From Diacronema lutheri (Eukaryota; Haptophyta; Pavlovophyceae; Pavlovales; Pavlovaceae): DNA of 64,000 nucleotides. The position numbers and the translations under genes are program-made. The notes beneath the pieces are model-generated. The model was given only the letters and a program-made list of their open reading frames with translations. It was not told the origin of the DNA and searched no databases. The stretch spans positions 124,001-188,000 of the forward strand of contig JAGTXO010000062.1 in NCBI GenBank assembly GCA_019448385.1, read 5' to 3'. Positions 1-10,292 of this stretch are shown piece after piece; the first letter of the stretch is position 1; each line of letters begins with the position of its first letter.

Positions 1-602
1 GAGATCGGACAGCCGTGCGCGTGCGCCCACTGCAGCAGGCCGAGGTGGCCGCCGCGCGCGGCGGCCACGGACGCGTTGGCGTCCCACGGGCACACGCGCG
101 CGCGCAGCCAGTGCAGCGTGGCAAGGTGGCCGCCGCCAGCGGCGGCCTCACACGCGAGCGCCGAGAGCGGCCAGCCCGACGCGACCGCCCACTCGAGCAC
201 GTGCACGTGCCCGGCGAGCGCACCGGACGCAGCGGCCCAGGCGTTCGCGCCTGCGCCGCGCTGCCGGAGATGGTGGAGCACGTCGACGTTGCCGCGCTGC
301 GCAGCGTGCGCGCTCGTCAGCGCTAGATTCCACCCGCAGCCCTCGCCCATTGCCCAGCGCAGCAGCGGCACGCTCGCGACGATCGCGCTTGCCGGCGTGA
401 CGAAGCGCACCGTGCGCCGGCGCCGCTTGCGCGGTGCCGCGCACGCGCGCAGCGCTGCGTAAAAGGCGCGGTGGGCGAGCGCGGCAATGAACGCGTGCTC
501 CTCGCCGACGGCGGCGAGCACGAGGCGCAGCTCGTCCTCGCCGAGTAGCCGGAACGGGGACGCGGCGAGGCCGCCGGTCGGGTGCGCCTGTCGCGCCGCC
601 AT
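1..602 (-). CDS. Ankyrin-repeat protein, N-terminal part (runs off left edge)
   Basis: The reading frame is open from an ATG at 602 to base 1 on the minus strand, about 200 residues, and continues outside the window. Residues 14-50 (FRLLGEDELRLVLAAVGEE onward) resemble the short F-box-like leader common in algal and viral ankyrin proteins. After a basic patch (PRKRRRR) come degenerate ankyrin-like repeats of the form GHVHVLEWAVASGWPL, GGHLATLHWLRARVCPWD and GGHLGLLQWAHAHGCPI. Such proteins usually act as protein-protein adaptors, sometimes in ubiquitin ligases; the partner is unknown here. The start codon lies 45 nt from the divergent mannosidase start, so the two probably share a promoter. 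No intron is seen in this part. The family call is firm, the function is not. Confidence 0.85.
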   Translation of the reverse strand, partial: MAARQAHPTGGLAASPFRLLGEDELRLVLAAVGEEHAFIAALAHRAFYAALRACAAPRKRRRRTVRFVTPASAIVASVPLLRWAMGEGCGWNLALTSAHAAQRGNVDVLHHLRQRGAGANAWAAASGALAGHVHVLEWAVASGWPLSALACEAAAGGGHLATLHWLRARVCPWDANASVAAARGGHLGLLQWAHAHGCPI

Positions 603-647
603 CGTGACGCTCTCCGAAAGACTTGGCGCGGAGCGGCCGCGGGCCCG
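603..647. promoter_or_regulatory. 45-nt divergent intergenic region
   Basis: This gap separates the ATG of the ankyrin gene (602, minus) from the preferred ATG of the mannosidase (648, plus). Any core promoter must overlap the coding ends or be very small. No TATA box is visible. An in-frame GTG at 582 could extend the mannosidase into the ankyrin gene, but ATG 648 is preferred. Confidence 0.45.
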
Positions 648-2798
648 ATGCGCGCGCTCGGCACGCCGCAGGCGCGCGGCTCGGCGCGCACGATCGGCGG
701 CGGCGTGGCCGCCGCAGGCATCGCCGCCGGTGTCGACAGCCGGAGCGCGACGAGCGCGCGGCGCGTGAGCCCGCTGTGCATCCTCTTTGCGGTGCAGGTG
801 ATGGCGTTCGTGCTGCTCACCCTCGGCGCGTTCACCATGTTCACGACAAGCCGAATCGAGCACGCGGAGACGGTTAAGGAGCTGCAGCGCCTGCGCGAGG
901 ACAAGGCTCGCCTCGAGGGCGAGCTCAGCGCGCTCCGCCCGCGCGAAGCCGCCGCGCGCGCGGCCGGCGGCGCGCTCGCGCGCGATGCGCGGCCGAGCGC
1001 GCCGCCGGCCGACGCCGCGCGCGCAGACGCGCCGGCGGCGGCGGCGGTGGCGGGCCTGGCGGCGCGGTTGCGCGACGCGTTACGCGGGCAGTGCGCCTAC
1101 GCGACGGTCGGCTGGTGGACGTATGAAGTGTGCCCGTTCCGGAGCGCGCGTCAATACCATGCGGGCGGGTCCGGCGGGTCCGGCGCGGCGGGCGCGGGAG
1201 GCGCGGGAGGCGGCGGCGGCGGCGGCGGCGATGCGTTCTCGCTTGGCGAGTTCAGCGATGAGGTGGTCAACGGCGCGGGCGCAAACGCGCCGTCCACCGC
1301 ACGCGTGCACCTTCTTTCAAATGGTGACGCGTGCGCGAACGGGCGGAAACGGCAGGTGCGCGTCACGCTGCTGTGCGGCGCTGACAGGGCGGCGCAGCTG
1401 GCGCAGGTGCGCGAGGACGCAGAGTGCGAGTACGTGGCGGACGTGGCGACGAGCGCGGCATGCTTGCCTGGCGAGCGGCCGGCCGCGCCCGCCGGTGGCG
1501 GCGAGCCGGGCGTGGCGGAGCGGGTCGGCGCGAAAAGTGGCGCACTCGCCCGCCTCGCGCGGTCGCTGGGCGGCGCGGCGGTGGTCGAGGGCTCACGGTA
1601 CGAGGGGCTCGCGCGTGCAGGCACCGACGCGATCGACGAGAAGCGGGAGGCCATCGTTGAGGCGTTCCGACATTCGTGGCGGGGCTATGTCGAGTTCGCA
1701 TGGGGGCGTGACGAATTCCAGCCGTTGGGGAAAAAGGCCAAGCCGGACTGGATCGGACTCGGACTCACCGCGGTAACCGCTGCTGCTCGTCGCCGCTGCG
1801 CTCGCGCCGTGTCGCGCGCGCCGCCCGCGGCGCACGCGTGGGGGCGAGCGCCCACCCGCCGCGCGCACGCGCGGGGCCAGGCGCCCGCCCGCCGCGCCCG
1901 CCCGCCGCGCGCACGCGCGGGGCCAGGCGCCCGCCCGCCGCGCCCGCCCGCCGCGCGAACGCGCGGGGCCAGGCGCTCGCCCGCCGCGCCCGCCCGCCGC
2001 GGGCACAAGCGGGGCCAGGCGCTCGCCCGCCGCGCCCGCCCGCCCGCCGCGGGGCGCTTGCGCGGGCCGTCGAGCGACGCCATGTCCGGCGCAATGTGGC
2101 GCGCGCGCGGCTTTGCGCGCTTCATCTTCGCCTCGCATGCCGCCCCCGTCCGCCTCCATCGAACACCCGTGTGGCCCACCCCCCCCCCCCCCTGTCCCCC
2201 CCCCCCCCCCCCATACCCTTCGCCTCGCATGCCGCCCCCGTCCGCCTCCATCGAACACCCGTGTGGCCCACCCCCCCCCCCTGTCCCCCCCCCCCCCCCC
2301 ATACCCTTCGCCTCGCATGCCGCCCCCGTCCGCCTCCATCGAACACCCGTGTGGCCCACCCCCCCCCCCCTGTCCCCCCCCCCCCCCCCCATACCCTTCG
2401 CCTCGCATGCCGCCCCCGTCCGCCTCCATCGAACACCCGTGTGGCCCACCCCCCCCCTGTCCCCCCCCCCCCCCCCCCATACCCATCCGCCCCCCCCCCC
2501 CCCCCCCCCCTCCCCCCCCTCATAACTGTGTGGTCCACCCCTCACCCACCCCCCCCTCCCTCCCTCCCTCCCTCCCTTCCTCCTCCCTTTCCCTTCGACT
2601 GCGCCTCAGATTGACTCACTGTCCACGCTGCATTTGATGGGCCTCACCGCCGAATTTGAAAGCACCGTCAGTTGGATCAGCGAGCACGTCGCCGCGAGTC
2701 GCGCGCTGCCGCGGCCGATTTCCTTTTTCGAGGCGACGATCCGGTGTCTGGGCGGCCTCATCTCAGGGTGGGTGGCATGGCTGCCGCTAAGGAGCAGT

Positions 2799-2829
<31 letters not shown>

Positions 2830-5668
2830 CTGGGTGGTGTCTGGGCGGCCTCATCTCAGGGTGGGTGGCATGGCTGCCGCTAAGGAGCAGTGGGTGGGGG
2901 GGGGGGGGGCTGGGTGGTGTCTGGGCGGCCTCATCTCCGGGTGGGTGGCATGGCTGCCGCTAAGGAGCAGTGGGGGGGGGGGGGGCTGGGTGGCAGCTCG
3001 GTGCGCTCTAGGCTACCCGCACACCCACCTGACCCTCGCATCTCCCGCCACGCTCACACCCTCGCCATAGCCACAACCCAATCCGCCCATCCCCCATCCC
3101 CTTTACCCTCCTCCCCCTCCCTACCCCCCTCCCCTCCCCTCCCAGCTACGAGCTCTCAGGAGCGCAGCCCCCATCCCCCTAACCCGCCCCCCCCCCCTAC
3201 CCCCCCCCCCCTCCCCTCCCAGCTACGAGCTCTCAGGAGCGCAGCCCCCATCCCCCTAACCCGCCCCCCCCCCCCTACCCCCCCCCCCCCCTCCCCTCCC
3301 AGCTACGAGCTCTCAGGAGCGCAGCCCCTGCTCGACAAGGCGATCGACATTGGCGATGCGCTCCTGCGCGCCTTCGCAACCCCCTCGGGCCTCCCCTACT
3401 CGCAAATCAATCTGCGGACTGGCGCGGGCGGCATCGCGTCGTGGACTAAGTGCGTCACGCGTCACGCGCTGCGTGCGCCACGCGCCGCGGGCCGCGGCCT
3501 TGCGCGGACGGCGGCGCGGCTCGGCGCGCTCGCCCACGTCCGGCCAGCTATCGACTACCGGGCTACCGGACTCGTCTTTGTGCCCCCCCCCCCCTTCCCC
3601 CTTTCCCCTTCCCTCCCCCTCCCCCATCCCCCCCCCCCCCCGTTGATGCCCCGTCCACGCCCCGCTCATGCCCTAGCTATCCCCCCCCTCCCCCTCTTCC
3701 CCCTCTTCCCTCCTCGCCTCCACCCCTCGCCCCCACCCCTCCCTCCGACCCCCCCCCCCCCCCCCCCCCAAACCCTGCGCACACAGGGGCAACCTCCTCC
3801 TCGCAGAGGTGGGCACAGTCCAGCTCGAGTTTTTTAAACTCGCGCAGCTCTCCGGCCGCGCCGACTTTTACGAAAAGGCCGCCGCTGCCTTTACGCTCCT
3901 TGACGAAAAGCACCCGCGCACTGGCGTCCTCGCGACCAAAAATGGCGGACGGCTGTGGCCGCTCTACGTGAGTCCGGCGGATGGCAGCCTTGTCGGAACC
4001 TCCGTTTCGTGGGGGGCAATGGGCGATTCCTTCTACGAGTACACTTTAAAAGTGAGCGCCGCGTCGAGCGTTACCTGCCGTGCGCCGCGCGCACGCAGCA
4101 GCCGCTCGCATCGCTCGCTCTGGCACTGTGGGTGGGGGGGGGGGGGGGGGGGTGGGGTGGGGTGGGGTGGGGGGGGGGGAGGGGGGGGAGGGGGGGGACG
4201 AGGTCTTCCCCCTCTCCAAGGTTGGTATCGGGCCCAAACTGACATGCCCAGCGTATCCCAGCCCAAGCCAGCCTCCCCCCCCCCCCCCCCCCCCCCCGCG
4301 CAGCCCACCCCCCCCCCCCCCCCCCCCCGCACACACCCACACACACACACACCCACACAGGCCTATCTGCTCGTCGGTCGTAAATCGCCCGCCTACCTCT
4401 CCATGTACCGCGACGCGGTGCAGGGCATGCGCGACTCTCTCCTCGCAACCTCACCCGTCGATGGCAGCGTGTACGTCGCGCTGTCCTGTTGCGCTGTCCT
4501 GTGCGTCACAGTGTCGGCGAGCGCCTCTCTGCGGCCTCTGCCAAGCCGTTTCGATGCGACCTGTTGGACAGGCGGGCTTTGTTTCAATTCTGGGGGCCAC
4601 AAACCTGCCCCATTTCCCCCTTCCCCCCCCCCCCCCCCCCTTCTTTCCCCCCTTACCCCCCCCCCCCCCCCCCATCGCGCCCTCGCACTTTTGACCCCAC
4701 CGGCTGAATGCCGCCCACCATGCTGCGCAGATATGTCGCAGAAATGGCCAACGGCAAAGTGGTCCCCAAGATGGACCACCTCGCGTGCTTCCTCCCCGGC
4801 CTCCTCGCGCTCGGCTCGTGGCTTCTGCGCGCCGACGACCCCGCCCTCGCCGACGCTGACCTCGCGCTTGCGAAGCAGCTGGCGGCCACGTGCTGGAAGA
4901 TGTATTCCAAGCAGCACACAGGTGCGCGCGTTCGCACCGCGAGCGCGGGGCCGCGCGTGCAGCCCGTTGCCCAGCCGCGCGCTGGCCGCGTGCGCCTTGC
5001 CGCCACCCATCGCCCGTCACCGCCCCCGTCACCGCTCGTGCAACCGTCACCGCCCCCGTCACCGCTCGTGCAACCGTCACCGCCCCCGTCACCGCCCATG
5101 CGAGCGCAGGAGTGGCGCCCGAGTTTGTGCGCTTCGACGCGGTGCGTGGCATGTACAACGGGCAGAACCACAACTTGCTACGGCCTGAAACAGCTGAGTC
5201 GCTCTTCATCTTGTGGCGCGTGACCAAGGACCCGCTCTACCGCGAGCAAGGGTGGGCCATGTTTCTCGCCTTTGACAAGTGGTGCCGAGTGCCGGTGCGA
5301 GCCGCTCCGCGCGCGTCCGGACGGCGCGTGCGTGCGCGCGCCGCGACAACGTCGCGCAGCACGTCTCGCGCTCACCTCGCCGTTGCGCTGCGCTGTGGCG
5401 CCTTGTCCCGCCGGACTTTTGCCTGCCCCAGTCCGGCGGCTTTGCGGGCCTCAAGGACGTGACAAGGGAGAACCCGCTCAAGGATGACACGATGCAGTCC
5501 TTCTGGCTCGCCGAGACGTTGAAGTACCTTTATTTGCTCTTCGCAGACGACGACAAGCTCGACCTGACGCAATGGGTCTTCACGACCGAGGCGCACCCGA
5601 TCCGGATCATGTCCGAACCGCCGGATGCGCTCGCCCTCAGGCGGTGGGCGACAGCCGCGTCGGGCTGA
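648..5668 (+). CDS. OS-9-type MRH lectin domain fused to GH47 alpha-1,2-mannosidase
   Basis: Eight exons join in frame to 805 codons: 648-1772, 2610-2767, 3303-3449, 3787-4051, 4361-4470, 4731-4921, 5110-5294, 5432-5668. A hydrophobic anchor ([20 protein letters not shown]) near residue 55 and a short coiled coil suggest a type II ER/Golgi membrane protein. Next comes an MRH domain with six cysteines and the tandem-Trp motif WWTYEVCPF...QYH typical of the ERAD lectin OS-9. From about residue 345 ([21 protein letters not shown]) a complete GH47 catalytic domain follows, with [40 protein letters not shown] and the Ca-binding TTEAHP near the C-terminus. GH47 enzymes trim mannose from N-glycans; OS-9 reads trimmed glycans for ER-associated degradation. 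ATG 648 was chosen over an upstream GTG. All donors used here are GT. The fusion is the unusual feature. Confidence 0.92.
1840..2480. repeat. Intron 1 tandem repeats of the mannosidase gene
   Basis: The intron (1773-2609) holds about four GC-rich units of roughly 48 nt (1845-2050, each containing cgcgcggggccaggcg). Four units of about 90 nt follow, starting near 2126, 2218, 2306 and 2396; each has cttcgcctcgcatgccgccc, then a Ser/Thr-like stretch, then two poly-C runs. A C/T-rich tract leads to the acceptor at 2609. Long open frames here in several phases are repeat artefacts. Confidence 0.85.
2743..3330 (+). repeat. Tandem copies of both splice-site regions of mannosidase intron 2
   Basis: The exon 2 end plus donor (gtctgggcggcctcatctca, then ggGTGGGTGG and about 35 nt more) occurs three times, beginning near 2744, 2837 and 2917, separated by poly-G runs. 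The acceptor plus start of exon 3 (ctcccag then CTACGAGCTCTCAGGAGCGC) also occurs three times, at 3141, 3218 and 3298, separated by poly-C/T runs. Protein-family continuity selects the first donor (2768) and the last acceptor (3302). The other copies lie inside the intron. Confidence 0.9.
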
Positions 5669-5744
5669 CGCGTAATGATTCGCCCAGTTGGGGGTTCAGT
5701 CACCCGTGGGCCATGTGCACCACACGTACACCCCAGCCTTCACG

Positions 5745-8048
5745 TCAGCAGCTCAGCACGTGCCGGCTCCAGCTCGGCGTGGCGCCTTGCCGCAGCGCAT
5801 ACACGCGACTGCCATCAAGCCGCACGCGCAGCGCCACAAGCACAGTGCGGCTCACCTCCATCGTGCGCCTGCTCGAACGTTGCAAAGCCTCGGGCCGGCG
5901 GGCGGCGGAGCCGTTGGCGAGCTGCACCTCCGACCAGTCCACCGGCACGTGCAGAGCGCACGGCGTGCGCGGGCGGCGCGTGCGCAGGTGCACGCGCGCG
6001 GCGCCGATCACGTGCGGCACGGCCAGGTCGCGATCACCCTCCGCAACGGACAAGCTGAGTTCCGCCTCGACGACGCTCCCCTCGCCCAACGCGCGGCTTG
6101 TTGGCCCGCCAGCCTCGACGAGCACGCTTACGCAACTCGCGCGCACATCCAGCGCAAAGGGCTTTGTCAGCATCACGCCCCACCCGTCGGCGCCGTCATC
6201 GAGCGTGCTGGACTCCCGCTGCAGGCCCACGAGCGCGCCACGCGGCCAGACGGCCGCCATCGGCACCGTCGCTCCGCCACGGCGGGGGTGGATCCGTCGC
6301 TCCTCGTGGCGGAAGGGCATCGCCGCGTAGAAGAGCAGCGTCTCGCCGCCGAGCGCGACGGGCGCGCCGCACGGGAATATCATGCCGCTCGCTGGGGCGC
6401 CGGCCCGCGTGCCGCGCTCAACGAGCGGCTGGCGCGCGTACACCCAACCCACGTCCCAGTGCACGCCGTCGCGCGACGTGGCGAGATGCACGTCCATCGT
6501 GTCGCAGAACGGCTGCCCGGCGCGCAGCCGCGCGCACCCATCACCAAAGGGCGAGCGGGGTCGAAGCGTCTTTGCAAAGTTGAGGACGCTCAGCGCGCCC
6601 AGGATGAGCGGCGCGCGTGCCGCACTGCCCTCTGCCCAGCCAGCCGCCTGCTCCCCCTCGTCTTTCCCCTCCTCCTCCTCCTCCTCCGTGGCGGCGGGCT
6701 CCTCGGCGGCCGCGTGCGCGTAGAATTGCATGCGGTACCGGTCCGTCTTGCCGTCCAGGTCGAGGTACGAGGCGGCCCTCACGCGCCATACCGTGTCGGC
6801 CGGGCGCGCGTCTCGTGCAGCCTCCTCGAGGCTGCCCTGCGCCTCGCGCACCTCGAGCCCGCGCGTGTGCCGCCAGAGCGGCCGGCCGTCGTGCGCGTTG
6901 CGCGCGCAAAAGTTGCGCCGCGTGAGCAGCGCCGGCCGCCCTCCGTGCGCCGCATTGCGGAAGATGCTCGTGCACGTGTCGCCGGCCGCAGCGAGGAGCG
7001 ATCGGTTGGTGGCGATGCGCAGCCTTGCGTCGCCGCAGTAGGCAGTCGACGCGGCGGCTGGCGCGGGCGCGTCGCCGTACCACCACGGCCGCAGGTCGAG
7101 CAGGCCCGACGTGCCGTTGCCGACGGCTTCCGCACCGTAGAGCCGCGGCTGCTGGCTGCCGCAAAAGCTGACACGGTCTGCGTACACGAGATGCACGTCC
7201 TTGCCGTCGTGCGCGCGCCCATGCGCGCCCACGGCGGACGGGCAGGCGTCTGCCCTCAGCTGCGCGTGCACGAGCCGGGACGCGGTGCGCCACTCGCGGC
7301 CGGCGCGGCCCTCTGCATCCGGGATGCTGTGCCACACCGTGTCGTAGTGCGCCAGCCGCAGCTCGTTGCCGGCTCGGAACGCGAGGCAATACGCGTCAAA
7401 GCGATCCACGCCGCGCAGAGCAAACGTGGCGGACGGCTCGCGGCTGAAGCGCGCGACGCCACGCCACGTGGCGAGCGCGCGGTCGTCGACGAGCGTAAGC
7501 GTGCGGCCGAGTGGCAGAAGCTCGTCGGGCGCCGTGCTCGCGTGCGCCTGCGCAAGCGCGGCGCGCTGTGCGCCGCAGTGCGTGCACCGGCGGAGATGCG
7601 CCTCGTCGCACGACGTGGATTCGAAGGCCAACCGCTTGGACGATCGGTCGACGACCAGGTCGCTGGCGCGCCTGGAGATGAGACCCGCGAGCGCCAGCTC
7701 CGATGCGCGCAGTGCATGTGAGTCGGGCGGCGTCCATTCGCCCCACACGCGTGCCACGCGCGGCGGCGTGCGAAGGCCGACGGTCCAGCCCGGTGCGGGC
7801 GCAGCAACGCCAGCGGCGGCCGCGGCGTGAGCGGCGACTGCGGCTTGCTTGATGGCCTCGGCCTGCCCGGCCGCCGCGGCCTGCACGGCGTCAGCGGCCT
7901 GCACGGCGTCCGCGGCCTGCACGGCGTCCGCGGCCTGCACGGCGCCCACGGCCTGCGTGGCGGCGACGGCGGCCAGGCGTGCCGCCGGGAGGCCGTGCTG
8001 CGCCGCCGCGCTGAGCAGGCATGCGAGCAGAGCGTTGTGCCGCCCCAT
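5745..8048 (-). CDS. Secreted beta-propeller glycosidase-like protein
   Basis: A single open frame of 767 residues starts at ATG 8048, chosen over an upstream in-frame GTG at 8108 because MGRHNALLACLLSAAAQHG looks like a signal peptide. A short Ala-rich linker with a five-residue tandem repeat (AVQAADAVQAADAVQAA) follows. The body has features of five-bladed propeller glycosidases (GH32/GH43/GH68-like): DTMDVHLATSRDGVHWDVGW, GMIFPCGAPVALGGETLLFY and several paired cysteines (CGAQ, FCGSQQ, YCGDARL). An acidic insert (EEEEEEGKDEG) sits in the middle. The stop at 5745 is 76 nt from the convergent mannosidase stop. I cannot assign a substrate or fix the catalytic acids; an uncharacterised extracellular propeller family is an equally fair reading. 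Confidence 0.78.
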   Translation of the reverse strand: MGRHNALLACLLSAAAQHGLPAARLAAVAATQAVGAVQAADAVQAADAVQAADAVQAAAAGQAEAIKQAAVAAHAAAAAGVAAPAPGWTVGLRTPPRVARVWGEWTPPDSHALRASELALAGLISRRASDLVVDRSSKRLAFESTSCDEAHLRRCTHCGAQRAALAQAHASTAPDELLPLGRTLTLVDDRALATWRGVARFSREPSATFALRGVDRFDAYCLAFRAGNELRLAHYDTVWHSIPDAEGRAGREWRTASRLVHAQLRADACPSAVGAHGRAHDGKDVHLVYADRVSFCGSQQPRLYGAEAVGNGTSGLLDLRPWWYGDAPAPAAASTAYCGDARLRIATNRSLLAAAGDTCTSIFRNAAHGGRPALLTRRNFCARNAHDGRPLWRHTRGLEVREAQGSLEEAARDARPADTVWRVRAASYLDLDGKTDRYRMQFYAHAAAEEPAATEEEEEEGKDEGEQAAGWAEGSAARAPLILGALSVLNFAKTLRPRSPFGDGCARLRAGQPFCDTMDVHLATSRDGVHWDVGWVYARQPLVERGTRAGAPASGMIFPCGAPVALGGETLLFYAAMPFRHEERRIHPRRGGATVPMAAVWPRGALVGLQRESSTLDDGADGWGVMLTKPFALDVRASCVSVLVEAGGPTSRALGEGSVVEAELSLSVAEGDRDLAVPHVIGAARVHLRTRRPRTPCALHVPVDWSEVQLANGSAARRPEALQRSSRRTMEVSRTVLVALRVRLDGSRVYALRQGATPSWSRHVLSC

Positions 8049-8804
8049 CGAAGTGCCACGCCGGCTCGTGCAAGACGCGTCGGCGAGAGCGCCGCGAGCA
8101 GTCGACACGCGCGTCAGAGCGAACTAAATGGGGAACCGTTTTTGCCGCGTTTTTGGCTCCTGCAAAAATGATTCCGCACTGGATCGACATGCGCATCACA
8201 AGTATTCGCGATTGGCCGCACGGCCCACGGCCGCGAGGGGCTCGATCCGATCGAGCGTGCCTCTTACCCCCCACTCCCGCGTCGGGCGGTGTTAGAACGC
8301 GGACGACGGACGGAACGCGCGATGGGACGCCGTCCGGCAAGATGGTGTTCAGCAAGCGTGTTGGGCTCGATGAGCGCACGCTCGCCGAGGGGGGGGAGGC
8401 ACGCCGTTCGACGTGGGCACGATGCCTCTGCAGAGGATCCCTCTTTGTTGCCGCTCGGCGATTCCTCGTCGCCGCTCGGCTCGCCGTCTTTTCTTTTGCC
8501 GAGGCCGCGGCAGCTCGAGCCGATTGGCTAGCTCGAGGCGAGACATTCAGATGGTGAGCTGACGCGTTCGGCAATCTCTATGGCGCACGATCCACTCCGC
8601 AAGGATTGCGCTTTCCGCAGCAAGGCGCGTGCTGCGCTCCTCGCTGTTCGTGAATGTCCAGTCGCTCGCGCAGCTCTTCTTGCTGCTTGGCAACCTGCAG
8701 AAGAAGGGCATCGACTACGACGAGACCTCCTCGCCGACTTCCGCAGCGCTAGGGCCCAAAATTCGAGCGCGCGACTTCTGCAGCGCAAGTGCTCCGCGCG
8801 CAGA
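8049..8804. other. Intergenic stretch upstream of the propeller gene
   Basis: No gene is supported. It contains the 5' flank of the propeller gene and the 3' flank of the Dispatched-like gene. Two inverted CCAAT motifs (gattggc) occur near 8211 and 8520. A 108-codon plus-strand frame from 8580 and an overlapping frame (FVNVQSLAQLFLLLGNLQKK) at 8645-8710 have some protein-like character but no recognisable family. They could be a small gene or a remnant. Confidence 0.5.
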
Positions 8805-10261
8805 TCAGTGCAGGCCGTTCGCGACGGGCGCGCCAGCGCCATGCTGCGCGCCCGCGTCCGCGCCTGCCGCGGGAATGGCCGGCGGCGGCAACGGCTCGGG
8901 CGCTGAGTCGACGCCCGCTAGCCCCGCCGCCGCTTCGGACGACGGGCTGAAGGACGCGACGGCCGACTCGGCGGCGAGCTCGGGCGCGACAGCGGCCGAT
9001 GGCAGCTCGTGCGGAGTTTCGTCAAGAGCGCCGAGCGAGGACGAGTCCACGTACGTCGTTCGATCCAGCATGGGCGCACGCTCGCCACCGGGCGGCGCGA
9101 ACGCGCCGCGCGAGCCCACCGCCGCGCCCCACTCGCCCACGCGCGCGCCTACCGCGTCGGCGTGGGAGGTCCAGCCGTTACCGCCGCGTGCGTCCGCGCC
9201 CGCGCCGCCCGCCTTGGCCGAGCCCACGCCGCCAAGCCCGCCGCCAAAATCGCTGCCGCTGCCATCGTCATCGTCCGAGCATTGCAAGTCGCCGTCCGCG
9301 CCTCCGGCGAGCGGCCCAAATTCTAAAAGGAGCGGCACGAAGAGGCCAAGCGCGTAGATGAATGAGAAGAGGATTGAGAGGAAGATCGTCGCGCCAAACG
9401 CCTGGCTGCGCGACCGGACGGAAGGCGGGACAGCGGCAAGGGACGGGCGTGCAGCGGCACGCGCGTGCATGCACGATGGCGGCGGGGCGTGTGCTCAGCA
9501 ACGGCTCAAGCGCAGGGGGAGGGGGGTGAGGGGGGTGCAGCAGGCGAGGCGATGGCCCCAAACGAGGGGCCGGCATCGCTGGGCGCACCTCATTTTAATG
9601 TAGGCGCAGAAGAGCATCGAGGACGCGAGAAGGGTCGTCGTCGCCCCTGAGAAGATGGAGATGCCCACGAGGGACATGGCTTCCTGGGAAGGCCGGCCAG
9701 GGGCGGGGTCGAGTTGGGAAGGTGTGGAAACGAGGCACGCGAGCGTGTGTCAGTGCGAGGGCGCTGCAAGTATGTAAGCGCAGGCGTGGGCGCAGCAGCA
9801 GGCGCGGGCGCATGCAAGGCCTTGCCGCGCGGCCCGTTGGCGACGTGGTGCGGTGCGGTTCGCAGGAAGGGGCGGGCATGCGGTGCGTAGGAAGGGGCGG
9901 GCATGCGGTGCGGTGCGTAAAGGAAACGGGCCGTGCAGCGCCGTGTGTGTATGGCAGGGCCAATCGTTTCGTCACCTGCACTTTCTCGAGTCTGCTCGGC
10001 TTATGCGAGTGCTGGTAGAGGTGGGCGATGTGCAGCGTGTAGTCCACCGCGAGTCCGGAGACGATCGCCAAGTTCACGGACTCCATAAAGCCAAGGGTGC
10101 GCCCCATGAGCACGTAGCTGTAATGGGGTGAGGTGGGGCGGGGCGGGGCGGGCAGGCGAAACGGATATGACAGAGGCTGGAAGGCGAAACGCAGGAAGGG
10201 GTGGTGAGAGGCGAAATGGGGTAGGGGGATGTGACAGAGGCTCTGGACGCGTGCCCCCCAA

Positions 10262-10292
<31 letters not shown>

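Noticed and set aside
1593-2614. Proteins of Pro-rich or Gly-rich repeats on both strands at 1.6-2.6 kb
   Set aside because: Poly-C/G minisatellites of mannosidase intron 1.
8580-8906. 108-residue plus-strand frame
   Set aside because: It overlaps the end of the Dispatched-like gene in antisense and has no recognisable motif; kept only as a note.
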